From Blattabacterium cuenoti (GTDB lineage: Bacteria; Bacteroidota; Bacteroidia; Flavobacteriales; Blattabacteriaceae), in assembly GCF_014251575.1 (NCBI RefSeq), contig NZ_CP059191.1, positions 372,001 through 436,000 of the forward strand: a stretch of 64,000 nt of DNA, in the 5' to 3' direction. Both the position numbers and the translations under genes were made by a program. Each line of letters begins with the position of its first letter. Position 1 is the first letter of the stretch. The notes under the pieces are model-generated. The model was not told the origin of the DNA. It saw nothing but the letters and a program-made list of their open reading frames with translations, and ran no database searches. Below, in pieces: positions 47,133 through 56,544 of the stretch.

Positions 47133-47510
47133 CTAACGTTTTGAAAATTGGTATTTTTTTCTAGCTTTTTTTTGACCAAACTTTTTTCTTTCAACTTCTC
47201 TAGAATCTCTAGTTAATAATCCCTCAGATTTTAATTTACTTCTATGTTTTAAATCAAATTGACAAAGGGCACGAGATATAGCAAGGCAAATCGCTTCTGC
47301 CTGTCCGTTAAATCCTCCTCCAACCACTTTTATATTCATATCAAATTGATTTAATTTATCGATCATCTTAATAGGATATAAAACTTTTTGATGAACATAT
47401 CTTGGAAAATACTGATTCAATTTTTTGGAATTAATAGTTATTAATCCATTTCCCAGTTTTAAATAAACACGGGCAAGAGACCTTTTCCTTCTTCCTATAG
47501 TATGTATCAT
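47133..47510 (-). CDS. rpsI: 30S ribosomal protein S9
   Basis: The protein has 125 residues from ATG 47510 (IHTIGRRKRSLARVYLK). The earlier frame overlapping rplM was rejected. It has VVGGGFNGQAEAICLAISRALCQF and the C-terminal LKSEGLLTRDSREVERKKFGQKKARKKYQFSKR, whose tail reaches the P-site tRNA. Confidence 0.97.
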   Translation of the reverse strand: MIHTIGRRKRSLARVYLKLGNGLITINSKKLNQYFPRYVHQKVLYPIKMIDKLNQFDMNIKVVGGGFNGQAEAICLAISRALCQFDLKHRSKLKSEGLLTRDSREVERKKFGQKKARKKYQFSKR

Positions 47511-47517
47511 GATTTTT

Positions 47518-47964
47518 TTAATTAGACTTGAATAAAATAGGTTTTTGAGCTTTATGTTTGTGATTGGATTTTTGATATACATGAAGATTTTTCAAAACTG
47601 AACGTCCTAAACGATTTTTAGGAAGCATTCCTTTTACTGCTTTGTATATCAATATTCTAGAGTCTTTATTAAACAAATTTTTAACAAGAGTTACTTTTCT
47701 TCCTCCAGGATATCCAGTATAACGGATATATTTTTTATGATTCCATTTTTTTCCAGTGAGTCTAATACTGTTAGAATTGATAACAATAACATAATCTCCA
47801 CAGTCTACATGTGGAGAAAAAAAAGGTTTATGTTTTCCTATTATAATAGAAGCTATTCTAGAAGAAAATCTACCAAGAATTTGATTAGTTGCGTCCATTA
47901 TTACCCATGACTTCACTATTGAACTTCTTTTGGATGAAGCAGTCTTTAAACTTAACGGATCCAT
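47518..47964 (-). CDS. rplM: 50S ribosomal protein L13
   Basis: The 148-residue protein has the Bacteroidetes-type N-terminus MDPLSLKTASSKRSSIVKSWVIMDATNQILGR, HVDCGDYVIVINSNSIRLTGKKW, YTGYPGGRKV and AVKGMLPKNRLGRSVLKNLHVY. It is the first gene of rplM-rpsI-rpsB-tsf. Confidence 0.97.
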   Translation of the reverse strand: MDPLSLKTASSKRSSIVKSWVIMDATNQILGRFSSRIASIIIGKHKPFFSPHVDCGDYVIVINSNSIRLTGKKWNHKKYIRYTGYPGGRKVTLVKNLFNKDSRILIYKAVKGMLPKNRLGRSVLKNLHVYQKSNHKHKAQKPILFKSN

Positions 47965-48167
47965 ATTTTTTTATTTTCTTTAACTGTAATATAAGAAATT
48001 TTAAAAATATTCATAAAATGACTTTTTGTCATAAAAAAAATTTTTTTCAAAAGCTTTTTATTGTCATACATTCTTCCCCCTTTATTTGTAAAGGGTTTTA
48101 TTTTCATTATGGCATAATGATTGGAGAGCTATTGATTGACTAATTAATATGAAAAAACGTAATAAAA
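47965..48167. promoter_or_regulatory. Divergent rplM/dnaK control region with repeats
   Basis: This 203-nt space is one of the longer non-coding stretches. It holds a perfect 7-bp inverted repeat with a 4-nt loop (48078-48095, CCCTTTA/TAAAGGG), an ATGAC/GTCAT inverted repeat (48018-48032), and a direct repeat TTGTCATA at 48026-48033 and 48061-48068. No CIRCE element (TTAGCACTC/GAGTGCTAA) and no exact TAnnTTTG box were found. The repeats could bind a heat-shock regulator or form the dnaK 5' leader, but that is inference. Confidence 0.4.
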
Positions 48168-50066
48168 ATGAGTAAAATTATAGGAATAGATTTAGGAACA
48201 ACAAATTCTTGTGTTGCTGTCATGGAAATTAATGATCCCCTTGTTATCCCTAATTCTGAAGGGAAAAGAACTACTCCATCTATAGTTGCTTTTGTAGAAG
48301 GAGGAGAAAGAAAAATAGGAGATCCAGCAAAAAGACAAGCGGTCACTAATCCACAAAAAACTATTTTTTCAATTAAACGATTTATGGGAAGAATGTATTC
48401 GGAAGTAACAGAAGAATTAAAACATATTCCCTACAAAGTTATAAAAGGAGGAAATAATACACCCCGTGTAGATATAGAAAAAAGATTGTATGCCCCTCAG
48501 GAAATATCAGCAATGATTTTGCAAAAAATGAAAAAAACAGCTGAAGATTATCTTGGAGAAGAAGTTAATAGAGCTGTAATCACAGTTCCTGCTTATTTCA
48601 ATGATGCACAAAGACAAGCTACTAAAGAAGCAGGAGAAATAGCAGGATTAAAAGTGGAACGAATTATTAATGAACCTACTGCAGCAGCATTAGCTTATGG
48701 ATTAGACAAAAGCAATCAAAATAAAAAAATAGTCGTATATGATTTAGGAGGAGGAACTTTTGATGTTTCTATTTTGGAATTAGGAGATGGAGTTTTTGAA
48801 GTTCTTTCTACAAATGGAGACACTCATTTAGGTGGAGATGATTTTGATCAAGTAATAATTGATTATCTTGCAAACGAATTTAAATCTAAAGAAGGATTAG
48901 ATCTTAGAAAAGATCCTATGGCTTTACAACGTTTAAAAGAAGCTTCTGAAAAAGCAAAAATAGAATTATCTTCTTCTAACCAAACAGAAATTAATCTTCC
49001 ATATATTACAGCAACAGGGTCTGGTCCAAAACATTTAGTTATTCTTTTAACTCGTGCAAAATTTGAGCAATTATCAGAAAAATTAATACAACGTTCTATC
49101 AATCCTTGTTCTAAAGCTTTAAAAGCTGCAAGTTTAACCACTAAAGATATAGACGAAGTTATTTTAGTAGGAGGATCTACACGTATACCTAAAGTACAGG
49201 AAGAAGTAGAAAAATTTTTCAAAAAAAAACCATCTAAAGGAGTAAATCCAGATGAAGTGGTTGCTATTGGAGCAGCTATACAAGGAGGAGTTTTAACTGG
49301 AGATGTACAAAATGTATTGTTATTAGATGTCACTCCTTTGTCTTTAGGAATTGAAACCTTAGGAGGAGTTTTTACAAAACTTATTGAATCTAATACTACA
49401 ATTCCAACTAAAAAATCTGAAACTTTTTCTACAGCATCTGACAATCAATCAGCAGTAACTATACGAGTTGGACAAGGAGAAAGACCAATGTTCAATGATA
49501 ATAAAGAGATAGGTCGATTTGATTTAGTAGATATTCCACCAGCTCCTAGAGGAATTCCTCAAATAGAAGTAACTTTTGATATAGATGCTAACGGTATACT
49601 TAATGTATCTGCAAAAGATAAAGGAACTGGAAAAGAACAATCTATACGTATTGAAACTTCTTCAGGGTTGAATCAAGAAGAAATAGAAAAAATGAAAAGA
49701 GAAGCGGAAGAAAATGCTCAAAAAGATGATAAAATAAAAAAAGAAATAGAAAAATTAAATCATGCTGATAATCAGATTTTTCAAACCGAAAAACAGTTGA
49801 AAGACTATGGAAATAAATTATCAGAAAATAATAGAAAAAATATAGAAGTTTCGTTAGAAGAATTAAAAAAAGCTCATTCCAAAAAAGATTTTTCTTCTAT
49901 TGATAGCAGCATAAAAAAACTGAATGAAGCTTGGACTAACGCTTCTCAAGAACTTTATGCAAAAAAAAATAATAATCAGTCAAACAAAAAAGAAAATGAT
50001 GAAAAAAGTGACAATAGTAAAGGAAATGAAAATGTACAAGATGTAGATTATGAAGAAGTGAAATAA
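48168..50066 (+). CDS. dnaK: Molecular chaperone DnaK (Hsp70)
   Basis: The 632-residue protein is full length. The nucleotide-binding domain has [16 protein letters not shown] near 5-20, [14 protein letters not shown] near 164, [17 protein letters not shown] near 185 and [18 protein letters not shown] near 330. The substrate-binding domain follows [14 protein letters not shown] near 385. The acidic C-terminus has lost the EEVD-like end in favour of DVDYEEVK, the usual bacterial form. It refolds proteins with DnaJ/GrpE. It is monocistronic and divergent from rplM. Confidence 0.98.
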   Translation: MSKIIGIDLGTTNSCVAVMEINDPLVIPNSEGKRTTPSIVAFVEGGERKIGDPAKRQAVTNPQKTIFSIKRFMGRMYSEVTEELKHIPYKVIKGGNNTPRVDIEKRLYAPQEISAMILQKMKKTAEDYLGEEVNRAVITVPAYFNDAQRQATKEAGEIAGLKVERIINEPTAAALAYGLDKSNQNKKIVVYDLGGGTFDVSILELGDGVFEVLSTNGDTHLGGDDFDQVIIDYLANEFKSKEGLDLRKDPMALQRLKEASEKAKIELSSSNQTEINLPYITATGSGPKHLVILLTRAKFEQLSEKLIQRSINPCSKALKAASLTTKDIDEVILVGGSTRIPKVQEEVEKFFKKKPSKGVNPDEVVAIGAAIQGGVLTGDVQNVLLLDVTPLSLGIETLGGVFTKLIESNTTIPTKKSETFSTASDNQSAVTIRVGQGERPMFNDNKEIGRFDLVDIPPAPRGIPQIEVTFDIDANGILNVSAKDKGTGKEQSIRIETSSGLNQEEIEKMKREAEENAQKDDKIKKEIEKLNHADNQIFQTEKQLKDYGNKLSENNRKNIEVSLEELKKAHSKKDFSSIDSSIKKLNEAWTNASQELYAKKNNNQSNKKENDEKSDNSKGNENVQDVDYEEVK

Positions 50067-50086
50067 AAATTGATAAAGGGAGTTGA

Positions 50087-50755
50087 TTATGATTGGATAA
50101 TGGAAATTTTAGTTTCCCCTCCAGAAACCTTTTCTCCCTTTTTCACTAAAATCACAGAATTTAAAGGTAAAAAAACATCAATTCTAGATCCAAATTTGAT
50201 AAATCCAAATTCTTCACCTTTTTTCGCTATAGAATTTTTTCTTGCATAAAGAATAATACGTCTAGCCAAAAATCCAGCTATTTGCCTAAATAATACTTTT
50301 TTCCCCTTATTTGTTTCTACAACGATAGTTGTACGTTCATTATTCAATGATGATTTTTTGAACCATGCTATTAAGTATTTACCTGGATGGTATTTGGTAT
50401 AAATCACTTTTCCAGATACAGGAAATCTATTAACATGCACATTAAAAGGAGACATAAAAATAGAAATGCATATACAATTTTTCTTTAAAAATTCAGTCTC
50501 AAAAATATTTTTTATTTCCACAATTTTCCCATCAGCGGGAGAAATTACTATTTCTTTTTCTTTGTCAAAATTTTTTTCATGAAAACTTTTTTTTGGATTT
50601 CTAAAAAAAAAGATCAAAAAAATATAAAAAATCATCAAAAAAATAAATGTTAAAAAAGAAATTAGATTGGAAAATAAAAAAAAAGAAATAAATATTAATG
50701 ATAATATTATTATAAAAGCATAAACTAAAAATAAAATCCCTTCTCTATGAATCAC
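50087..50755 (-). CDS. psd: Phosphatidylserine decarboxylase proenzyme
   Basis: The 222-residue short (type II) Psd starts at GTG 50755 (IHREGILFLVYAF); no ATG fits. Two N-terminal membrane helices (about 6-50) precede the catalytic region, with SPADGKIVEIKN near 82, ISIFMSPFNVHVNRFPVSGKV near 110 and FGFIKFGSRIDVFLP near 182. Its FGS replaces the LGST site, and Ser near 190 becomes the pyruvoyl group after self-cleavage. It makes phosphatidylethanolamine and adjoins cdsA of the same pathway. Confidence 0.93.
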   Translation of the reverse strand: MIHREGILFLVYAFIIILSLIFISFFLFSNLISFLTFIFLMIFYIFLIFFFRNPKKSFHEKNFDKEKEIVISPADGKIVEIKNIFETEFLKKNCICISIFMSPFNVHVNRFPVSGKVIYTKYHPGKYLIAWFKKSSLNNERTTIVVETNKGKKVLFRQIAGFLARRIILYARKNSIAKKGEEFGFIKFGSRIDVFLPLNSVILVKKGEKVSGGETKISIIQS

Positions 50756-50768
50756 TTTGAATATTCTT

Positions 50769-51587
50769 TTAAAATAAATAAACCAAACTAGCTACTATTG
50801 TAGCTATAACTGGAATTACAAAAATAAAACTATCTAATCTATCTAAAAATCCACCATGTCCAGGAAACAAAATACCAGAATTTTTTACGTTATAAGATCT
50901 TTTAATAGCAGATTCAACAAGATCTCCAATAGTAGAGAAGACAGGGACCGTAAAAGATAAAATAAACCAATATTTTTTCCCCCATATTTTATACAGAAAA
51001 AACCCCAATATTAAACAAAATAATAAACCTCCAATAAAACCTTCTACAGATTTTTTTGGAGAAATAGACATAGCTATTTTTCTTTTTCCCCATTTTCTTC
51101 CAATTAAATAGGATAAAGAATCATTTGTCCAGATTAAAATAAAAATACCTAAAATTAATTCTTTTCCATGATGTATGGTGGTATACATGTAAGAAGCTAA
51201 ATAAAAAGGAATTATAATATAGACCAATCCAAAAGTTAAATGACTGATTTGTGTTATCTTTTCTAGATGAGAATATTTTTTAGAGAACAGTTGAATAACA
51301 AAAAAAATTATAGAATAAGGAATAAAACATATGATATATGAAATAAGTCCTTTTTTTATGAAAATATCCATTAAAATGGAAAACAAAAAAAACAAAGAAG
51401 TTACTTTAATTAAAATTATATCAGTACCTGATATAATCAAAAATTCGAATAGACAAAGAAAAGATAACATCATCATTACGATTCTGAAAATTTTATCTCC
51501 TTTCTCGATAGAAAAAATAATCAAAACAACATAAATAAAACCAGTAAAGAATCTTATTAAAAGATCTAAGTCTTTCTTTTTTTTCAT
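50769..51587 (-). CDS. cdsA: Phosphatidate cytidylyltransferase
   Basis: The 272-residue integral membrane protein has about 7-8 helices. The family motif is split between MSISPKKSVEGFIGG near 168 and the C-terminal GDLVESAIKRSYNVKNSGILFPGHGGFLDRLDS near 217-250, with the metal-binding GDxxES and DRxDS. It makes CDP-diacylglycerol, the precursor for phosphatidylserine and hence for the neighbouring Psd. Confidence 0.95.
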   Translation of the reverse strand: MKKKKDLDLLIRFFTGFIYVVLIIFSIEKGDKIFRIVMMMLSFLCLFEFLIISGTDIILIKVTSLFFLFSILMDIFIKKGLISYIICFIPYSIIFFVIQLFSKKYSHLEKITQISHLTFGLVYIIIPFYLASYMYTTIHHGKELILGIFILIWTNDSLSYLIGRKWGKRKIAMSISPKKSVEGFIGGLLFCLILGFFLYKIWGKKYWFILSFTVPVFSTIGDLVESAIKRSYNVKNSGILFPGHGGFLDRLDSFIFVIPVIATIVASLVYLF

Positions 51588-51626
51588 TTCATATATCTAA
51601 GTTTTTTCTTAAATGGAAATAATTAA

Positions 51627-53594
51627 TTAAGAAGAGGAAATATTCCCTAACATATCTCCAATTTCATCAGGATAAGGCCTTTCCCCAAATATCTTTTTCA
51701 AATCTTCTCTAAAGATAACTTCTTTTTCCAATAATTCATTAGCTAACATAGATAATTTTTTTTCATTATTTTTCAATATTTCCTTAGCTCTTTGATATTG
51801 TTCCGTTATAATTTTCGATATTTCTTCATCTATAATTTGAGCTGTTTTTTCACTATAAGGTTTTGAAAAAGAAAATTCATTTTGTCCTTCAGAATCATAA
51901 TAAGAAACATTTCCAATTCTTTCATTTAACCCGAAAATAGCCACCATAGATTGCGCTTGCTTAGTCACTCTTTCTAAATCATTCAAAGCTCCGGTAGAAA
52001 TGCTACTAAAAATGATTTCTTCTGCTGATCTTCCTGCTAATAATGCGCAAATTTCATCTTTCATTTGTTCTGGAGTAGTCAATTGTCTTTCTTCTGGAAG
52101 ATACCATGCAGACCCCAAAGATCTTCCTCTTGGAACTATAGTAACCTTTACTAAAGGAGATGCGTGTTCTAGTAACCAACTTATTGTAGCATGTCCTGCT
52201 TCATGATAGGCTATTCGTTTTTTTTCATTTGGTTTGATTATCTTATTCTTTTTTTCTAACCCTCCTATTATACGATCTATTGCATCCAGAAAATCTTGGT
52301 TTTCTATTTTAGATCTGTCTTTTCTTGCTGCAATAAGAGCAGATTCATTGCAAACATTTGCTATATCTGCACCACTGAAACCTGGAGTTTGCCTGGCTAA
52401 GAAATCTATATCTACATTATTAGATAATACTAATCTTTGAAGATGAACTCTAAATATTTCTTTTCTTTCATTTAATTCAGGAGGATCAACTAATATAGTA
52501 CGATCAAAACGTCCAGGACGAAGTAGTGCTTTATCCAAAATATCTGATCTATTTGTTGCTGCCAATACAATTACATTTGTATGAGTTCCAAATCCATCCA
52601 TTTCTGTTAATAATTGATTCAAAGTATTTTCTCTTTCATCATTTGATCCAGCTATACTACTTTTTCCTCTAGCTCTTCCTATAGCATCTATTTCATCAAT
52701 AAATATTATACATGGAGATTTTTCTTTAGCTTTCTCAAACAGATCTCTTACTCGAGAAGCCCCAACTCCTACAAACATTTCTACAAAATCTGAACCTGAT
52801 AAAGAAAAAAATGGGACTCTAGCTTCTCCAGCTACTGCTTTTGCCAATAAGGTTTTTCCTGTTCCTGGGGGACCTATCAATAAGGCTCCCTTAGGTATTT
52901 TTCCTCCAAGCTTAGTATATTTTTGAGGACTTCTTAAAAATTCTACTATTTCTTGAACTTCTTCTTTTGCTCCTTCTAATCCAGCTACATCTTTAAATGT
53001 AATTTTTACATTATCATTTTCATCAAATAATTTGGCTCTAGATTTTCCTATATTAAATATCTGACCTCCAGGGCCTCCTCCTGTAGAACCTATTCTTCTA
53101 AAAAGAAAAATCCAAAAAATTACTAATAATATAAAAAATATACCATAGTCAAAGAAAAATTTTGTTATTGTATATTCTGGCTGATTCTTAAAATCAATGA
53201 TGGTATTCAGATTATACTTTTTTTTATATTCTTCAAATTTTTTCTGAAAAAATTGCAAATCTCCTATTTCAAATTCGTACTGTAACGGTTGCGTAATAAA
53301 TCTTTTTTCATTTCCATTTCTAGGAAATGTAGTAGTATTTCTATTGATTCCGTCAGAAGATAAAAATTTTTTCTTTAAATAAACATGCACTATTTCTCTA
53401 TGTTTCACTATAATTTTTTGAACTTCTCCTTTTAATAGGATATCAAAAAAAGTATCCTGATCTATTTTTCTAGGATTAGAAAAAGAAGATTTAAAAAAAA
53501 ATATCCCAATAAATATAGCAAATATGACTGCATATACCCAAAAAAAATTATTTTTGCTTTTGGCTTTTTTATCTATCATATTAGGTTTCTTCAT
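51627..53594 (-). CDS. ftsH: ATP-dependent zinc metalloprotease FtsH
   Basis: The 655-residue protein has two membrane segments (about 17-36 and 145-165) flanking a periplasmic domain. The AAA+ module has Walker [14 protein letters not shown] near 237, [13 protein letters not shown] near 297 and the second-region-of-homology arginines in RPGRFDR near 352. The zinc protease has [12 protein letters not shown] near 454. It degrades membrane and short-lived cytosolic proteins. It lies between rsfS and cdsA on the same strand. Confidence 0.97.
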   Translation of the reverse strand: MKKPNMIDKKAKSKNNFFWVYAVIFAIFIGIFFFKSSFSNPRKIDQDTFFDILLKGEVQKIIVKHREIVHVYLKKKFLSSDGINRNTTTFPRNGNEKRFITQPLQYEFEIGDLQFFQKKFEEYKKKYNLNTIIDFKNQPEYTITKFFFDYGIFFILLVIFWIFLFRRIGSTGGGPGGQIFNIGKSRAKLFDENDNVKITFKDVAGLEGAKEEVQEIVEFLRSPQKYTKLGGKIPKGALLIGPPGTGKTLLAKAVAGEARVPFFSLSGSDFVEMFVGVGASRVRDLFEKAKEKSPCIIFIDEIDAIGRARGKSSIAGSNDERENTLNQLLTEMDGFGTHTNVIVLAATNRSDILDKALLRPGRFDRTILVDPPELNERKEIFRVHLQRLVLSNNVDIDFLARQTPGFSGADIANVCNESALIAARKDRSKIENQDFLDAIDRIIGGLEKKNKIIKPNEKKRIAYHEAGHATISWLLEHASPLVKVTIVPRGRSLGSAWYLPEERQLTTPEQMKDEICALLAGRSAEEIIFSSISTGALNDLERVTKQAQSMVAIFGLNERIGNVSYYDSEGQNEFSFSKPYSEKTAQIIDEEISKIITEQYQRAKEILKNNEKKLSMLANELLEKEVIFREDLKKIFGERPYPDEIGDMLGNISSS

Positions 53595-53628
53595 TATTGA
53601 ATTTAAATAAAAACCAAATTTTTTTTTA

Positions 53629-53946
53629 TTAATTTTGATTCCAAAGAGTTTCTATATTATAATGCGATCTCACTTCTTTTTGAAAAATATGGACAACAAT
53701 AGAAACATAATCTACCAATATCCACTCTCTTTTTTTTAATCCTTCTATATGCCAAGGTTTTTTCTGTAATTGTTTAATTGTAGTTTTTTCTATAGATTGG
53801 GAAATAGCATAAACTTGATTATGAGAATCACCGTTACAAATAACAAAATAATCACAAATAAAATTTTCCCTGTTTTTTAAGTTTATAACAGATATATCTT
53901 TTCCTTTAACCATTTGAATCCCTTCTATGATTTTTTTTAGCAACAA
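53629..53946 (-). CDS. rsfS: Ribosome silencing factor RsfS
   Basis: The 105-residue nucleotidyltransferase-like protein has KGKDISVINLKNRENFICDYFVICNGDSHNQVYAISQSI and the C-terminal KPWHIEGLKKREWILVDYVSIVVHIFQKEVRSHYNIETLW, strongly diagnostic of RsfS (IojAP). It binds L14 and blocks subunit joining. No ATG exists in frame before the upstream TAA, so TTG 53946 (or ATT 53955) must be the start. The N-terminus is about ten residues shorter than usual. Confidence 0.88.
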   Translation of the reverse strand: MLLKKIIEGIQMVKGKDISVINLKNRENFICDYFVICNGDSHNQVYAISQSIEKTTIKQLQKKPWHIEGLKKREWILVDYVSIVVHIFQKEVRSHYNIETLWNQN

Positions 53947-54055
53947 AACGAGAATTGTTTTTTAATATTGTTAAATAAGTATTTTTTTTTAAATTTCAAA
54001 AAACAAAAATAAGGTTTTCACTTTAAAGAAGTTAAATTTTCCAATATAAAACATT

Positions 54056-54804
54056 TTGAAAAAATTTATTTGGCCTATAGATTTAGTTCTATTACAAAAA
54101 GTAAATTCCACAAACCAATATGCAAGGAAATATACTTATAAAAAAAAAATTGGATAGTGATCTGGTCCATGAATCAAACTAAAGGAATAGGAGTGGGTGA
54201 TAATTTATGGCATTCTGAAAAAGAAAAAAACTTAACTTTCAGTATTATTTTTAGACCTATGAATCCTTTTCCTATCAAAAAAAAATATTTGATCAACGTT
54301 ATCACAAGTAATGCTATTCATAAAGCTTTATTAGACTATAATAAGAAAAAAATTTGGATTAAATGGCCTAACGATATTATTTTATACAGTAAAAAAATAG
54401 GAGGAATTTTAATAGAAAATAGTATTTATCTAAAAAAAATTTATTCTTCCATTATTGGAATTGGTTTGAATGTTCATCAAACGGAATTTAAAAAAGAATG
54501 GAATGCTTCTTCTTTAAAAAAATTTTTTAACATAAATTTTGAATTAGACGATATTTTTTATAAAATTATATATTCTATTCAAAAAGAATATTTTCTTTTC
54601 ACAATTTACGGAGAAAATTTTGTACGAGAATATTATATTAATCATCTTTATTTGAAAGATAAAACTTCTCTTTTTTATATTCACAAAATAAATAGTTTTA
54701 TTCAAGGAACAATACGATCTATAACAGATCAAGGTTTTCTAATAATTGAATTTAATAAAAAATTCTATTCTTTTTATCAAAAAGAAATTAAATTTCTTGA
54801 ATAA
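54056..54804 (+). pseudogene. birA: Biotin--[acetyl-CoA-carboxylase] ligase, frameshifted at an A10 tract (possibly rescued)
   Basis: The downstream frame carries the ligase: MNQTKGIGVGDNLWHSEKEKNLTFSI (cofactor loop), IKWPNDIILYSKKIGGILIEN with the biotin lysine, IGIGLNVHQ, and a C-terminal SH3-like domain. The first open codon usable as a start there is far inside the domain. Upstream, another frame from TTG 54056 encodes IWPIDLVLLQKVNSTNQYARKY, the STN adenylate-site motif, and stops at TAG 54156. The A10 run at 54140-54149 separates them. One extra A gives a continuous 249-residue enzyme. There is no N-terminal repressor helix-turn-helix. Confidence 0.85.
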
Positions 54805-56544
54805 TTATTGAATCGTTTTTTGACTATATTTTCTTAGTTTTTTTTCTTGAATTTTCATAAGAATTTTCTTCTCATCCAACATAAACTCTTTGATGAAAAA
54901 GAAAAAACCAATATTGATCATATTAGAAGTAAAATAATATAGAGATAAAGCAGAAGCATAACTATTTATAAAAAATAACATGATAATAGGCATCAAATAT
55001 AATATGAAGTTCATATCGGGGAGAGAACTATTCTCATCTTGAGAAAAGTCTTTTTTTCCATTATTACTTAATTTAGTATAAACCAACAATGCAAATGAAT
55101 ACAATAAAGTAAGTAAACTCACGTGATTACCGTAAAAAGGAATAAAAAAAGGAAGTTCAAGAATTGAATCATATGAAGTGAGGTCTTCTACCCATAAAAA
55201 AGATTTTCCTCTTAAATTGATTATAGTAGGAAAAAATTTAAATAATGAATAAAAAATAGGAATTTGAAATAGTGTAGAAATACATCCAGACATTGGATTT
55301 ACGCCTACTTTTCGATATAATTCCATCATAACTCTTTGTTTTTTTAAAGCATCTTCGTTATTTTTATATCTATTGTTTAATTCTTCTATTTCCGGACGAA
55401 TTAATTTCATTATAGCGCTTAATTTATATTGTTTATAAGTAATTGGAGATAATATAAGTTTCACTACTATGGTCATCAAAATAATAATAACACCATAATT
55501 TAAATTTGTTTTTTCCAGAAATTGAAAAATTATCAGAAAAAAATATTTATTAATCCACTTTAAAAAACCCCATCCAAATGGAATAATATTTTCAAATCCG
55601 CTCTTATATTCTTTTAATAAATTAAAATCTAAAGGACCAAAATAGAAACGAAAAGAAAAATGAAATTCTTTATTTTCTTTTCTATTTATAGATGTTTTAA
55701 ATTGAATTTTCTTCAGAAAATTTCCTGAAGAAAAATTTTCTGATTGAACAAAAGTATTTTTTAATATTTTTTCCGGAATGAATATAGAAGCAAAAAATTG
55801 TTGTTTATAAGCTATCCAATTTATATTGGATATATTTTTTTCTTCTGTTTTTTTTTCGGATAAATATTTTACAGTTTCAGAATTTTTATTAAAAACAGAA
55901 TAATATGCCTGAGTATAAGAATTTTCCCAATTTCTATCCTTTTCCATGGATAAAATTTTTTGTTCCAAATTGATGGAAACTAATTTACTAAAAGGATAAA
56001 TATTTATTGTTTTTACAGAAAAGCCAATGTCATATTGATTTTCTTTTCCAATTGTATATATGTAATCGAAAAATCCTTTTCCATAAGGATTTTTCGCTCT
56101 CATTATAAGAATTTTAATTCCTTTTTTTTTGTTTTCCAATGAAAAAGGTTGAAAAAGTAAATTTTTTGTATCAATATTTAATTCTTTTTTGTTAGAAAAG
56201 GACATATTGTATAAAAAACTAGAATTTTTTACCAAATAAAGATTTTTTGCATGATATGATAATGAAGGATCATATGCCTTATATTTTTTTAAAAAAACTT
56301 CACTTATTATTCCTCCTACATTAGATATTTTTAGTCTTAATACATTATTTTCCAATAAAAAAAAATTATTTTTTTCTTTTTGTTCCTTTTCAAAAAGGAT
56401 AACTTTTTTTCGATCGAAAAATTCTTTATTATTTATTTTATATTTTTTTTCTTGTTCATTATTAAAATATGTGAAAATCGTTAAAATCAACAATATAAGA
56501 AATAGTCCTATCATAGAACTATAATCTAAATTTTTATCCTTCAT
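54805..56544 (-). CDS. yidC: Membrane protein insertase YidC
   Basis: The 579-residue protein has an N-terminal anchor (about 8-25), a large periplasmic beta-domain (FLLENNVLRLKISNVGGIISEVFLKKYKAYD) and the conserved C-terminal core from about 345 (NYGVIIILMTIVVKLILSPITYKQYKLSAIMKLIRPEI). Further helices follow (CISTLFQIPIFYSLFKFFP). It inserts inner-membrane proteins alone or with SecYEG. It overlaps pyrG by 4 nt and is convergent with birA. Confidence 0.96.
   Translation of the reverse strand: MKDKNLDYSSMIGLFLILLILTIFTYFNNEQEKKYKINNKEFFDRKKVILFEKEQKEKNNFFLLENNVLRLKISNVGGIISEVFLKKYKAYDPSLSYHAKNLYLVKNSSFLYNMSFSNKKELNIDTKNLLFQPFSLENKKKGIKILIMRAKNPYGKGFFDYIYTIGKENQYDIGFSVKTINIYPFSKLVSINLEQKILSMEKDRNWENSYTQAYYSVFNKNSETVKYLSEKKTEEKNISNINWIAYKQQFFASIFIPEKILKNTFVQSENFSSGNFLKKIQFKTSINRKENKEFHFSFRFYFGPLDFNLLKEYKSGFENIIPFGWGFLKWINKYFFLIIFQFLEKTNLNYGVIIILMTIVVKLILSPITYKQYKLSAIMKLIRPEIEELNNRYKNNEDALKKQRVMMELYRKVGVNPMSGCISTLFQIPIFYSLFKFFPTIINLRGKSFLWVEDLTSYDSILELPFFIPFYGNHVSLLTLLYSFALLVYTKLSNNGKKDFSQDENSSLPDMNFILYLMPIIMLFFINSYASALSLYYFTSNMINIGFFFFIKEFMLDEKKILMKIQEKKLRKYSQKTIQ

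Noticed and set aside
48078-48095. CIRCE operator before dnaK
   Set aside because: The palindrome sequence and spacing do not match TTAGCACTC-N9-GAGTGCTAA.
48863-49444. 193-codon open frame antisense to dnaK
   Set aside because: No recognisable domain and lies fully inside a conserved gene; such antisense frames are common opposite dnaK.
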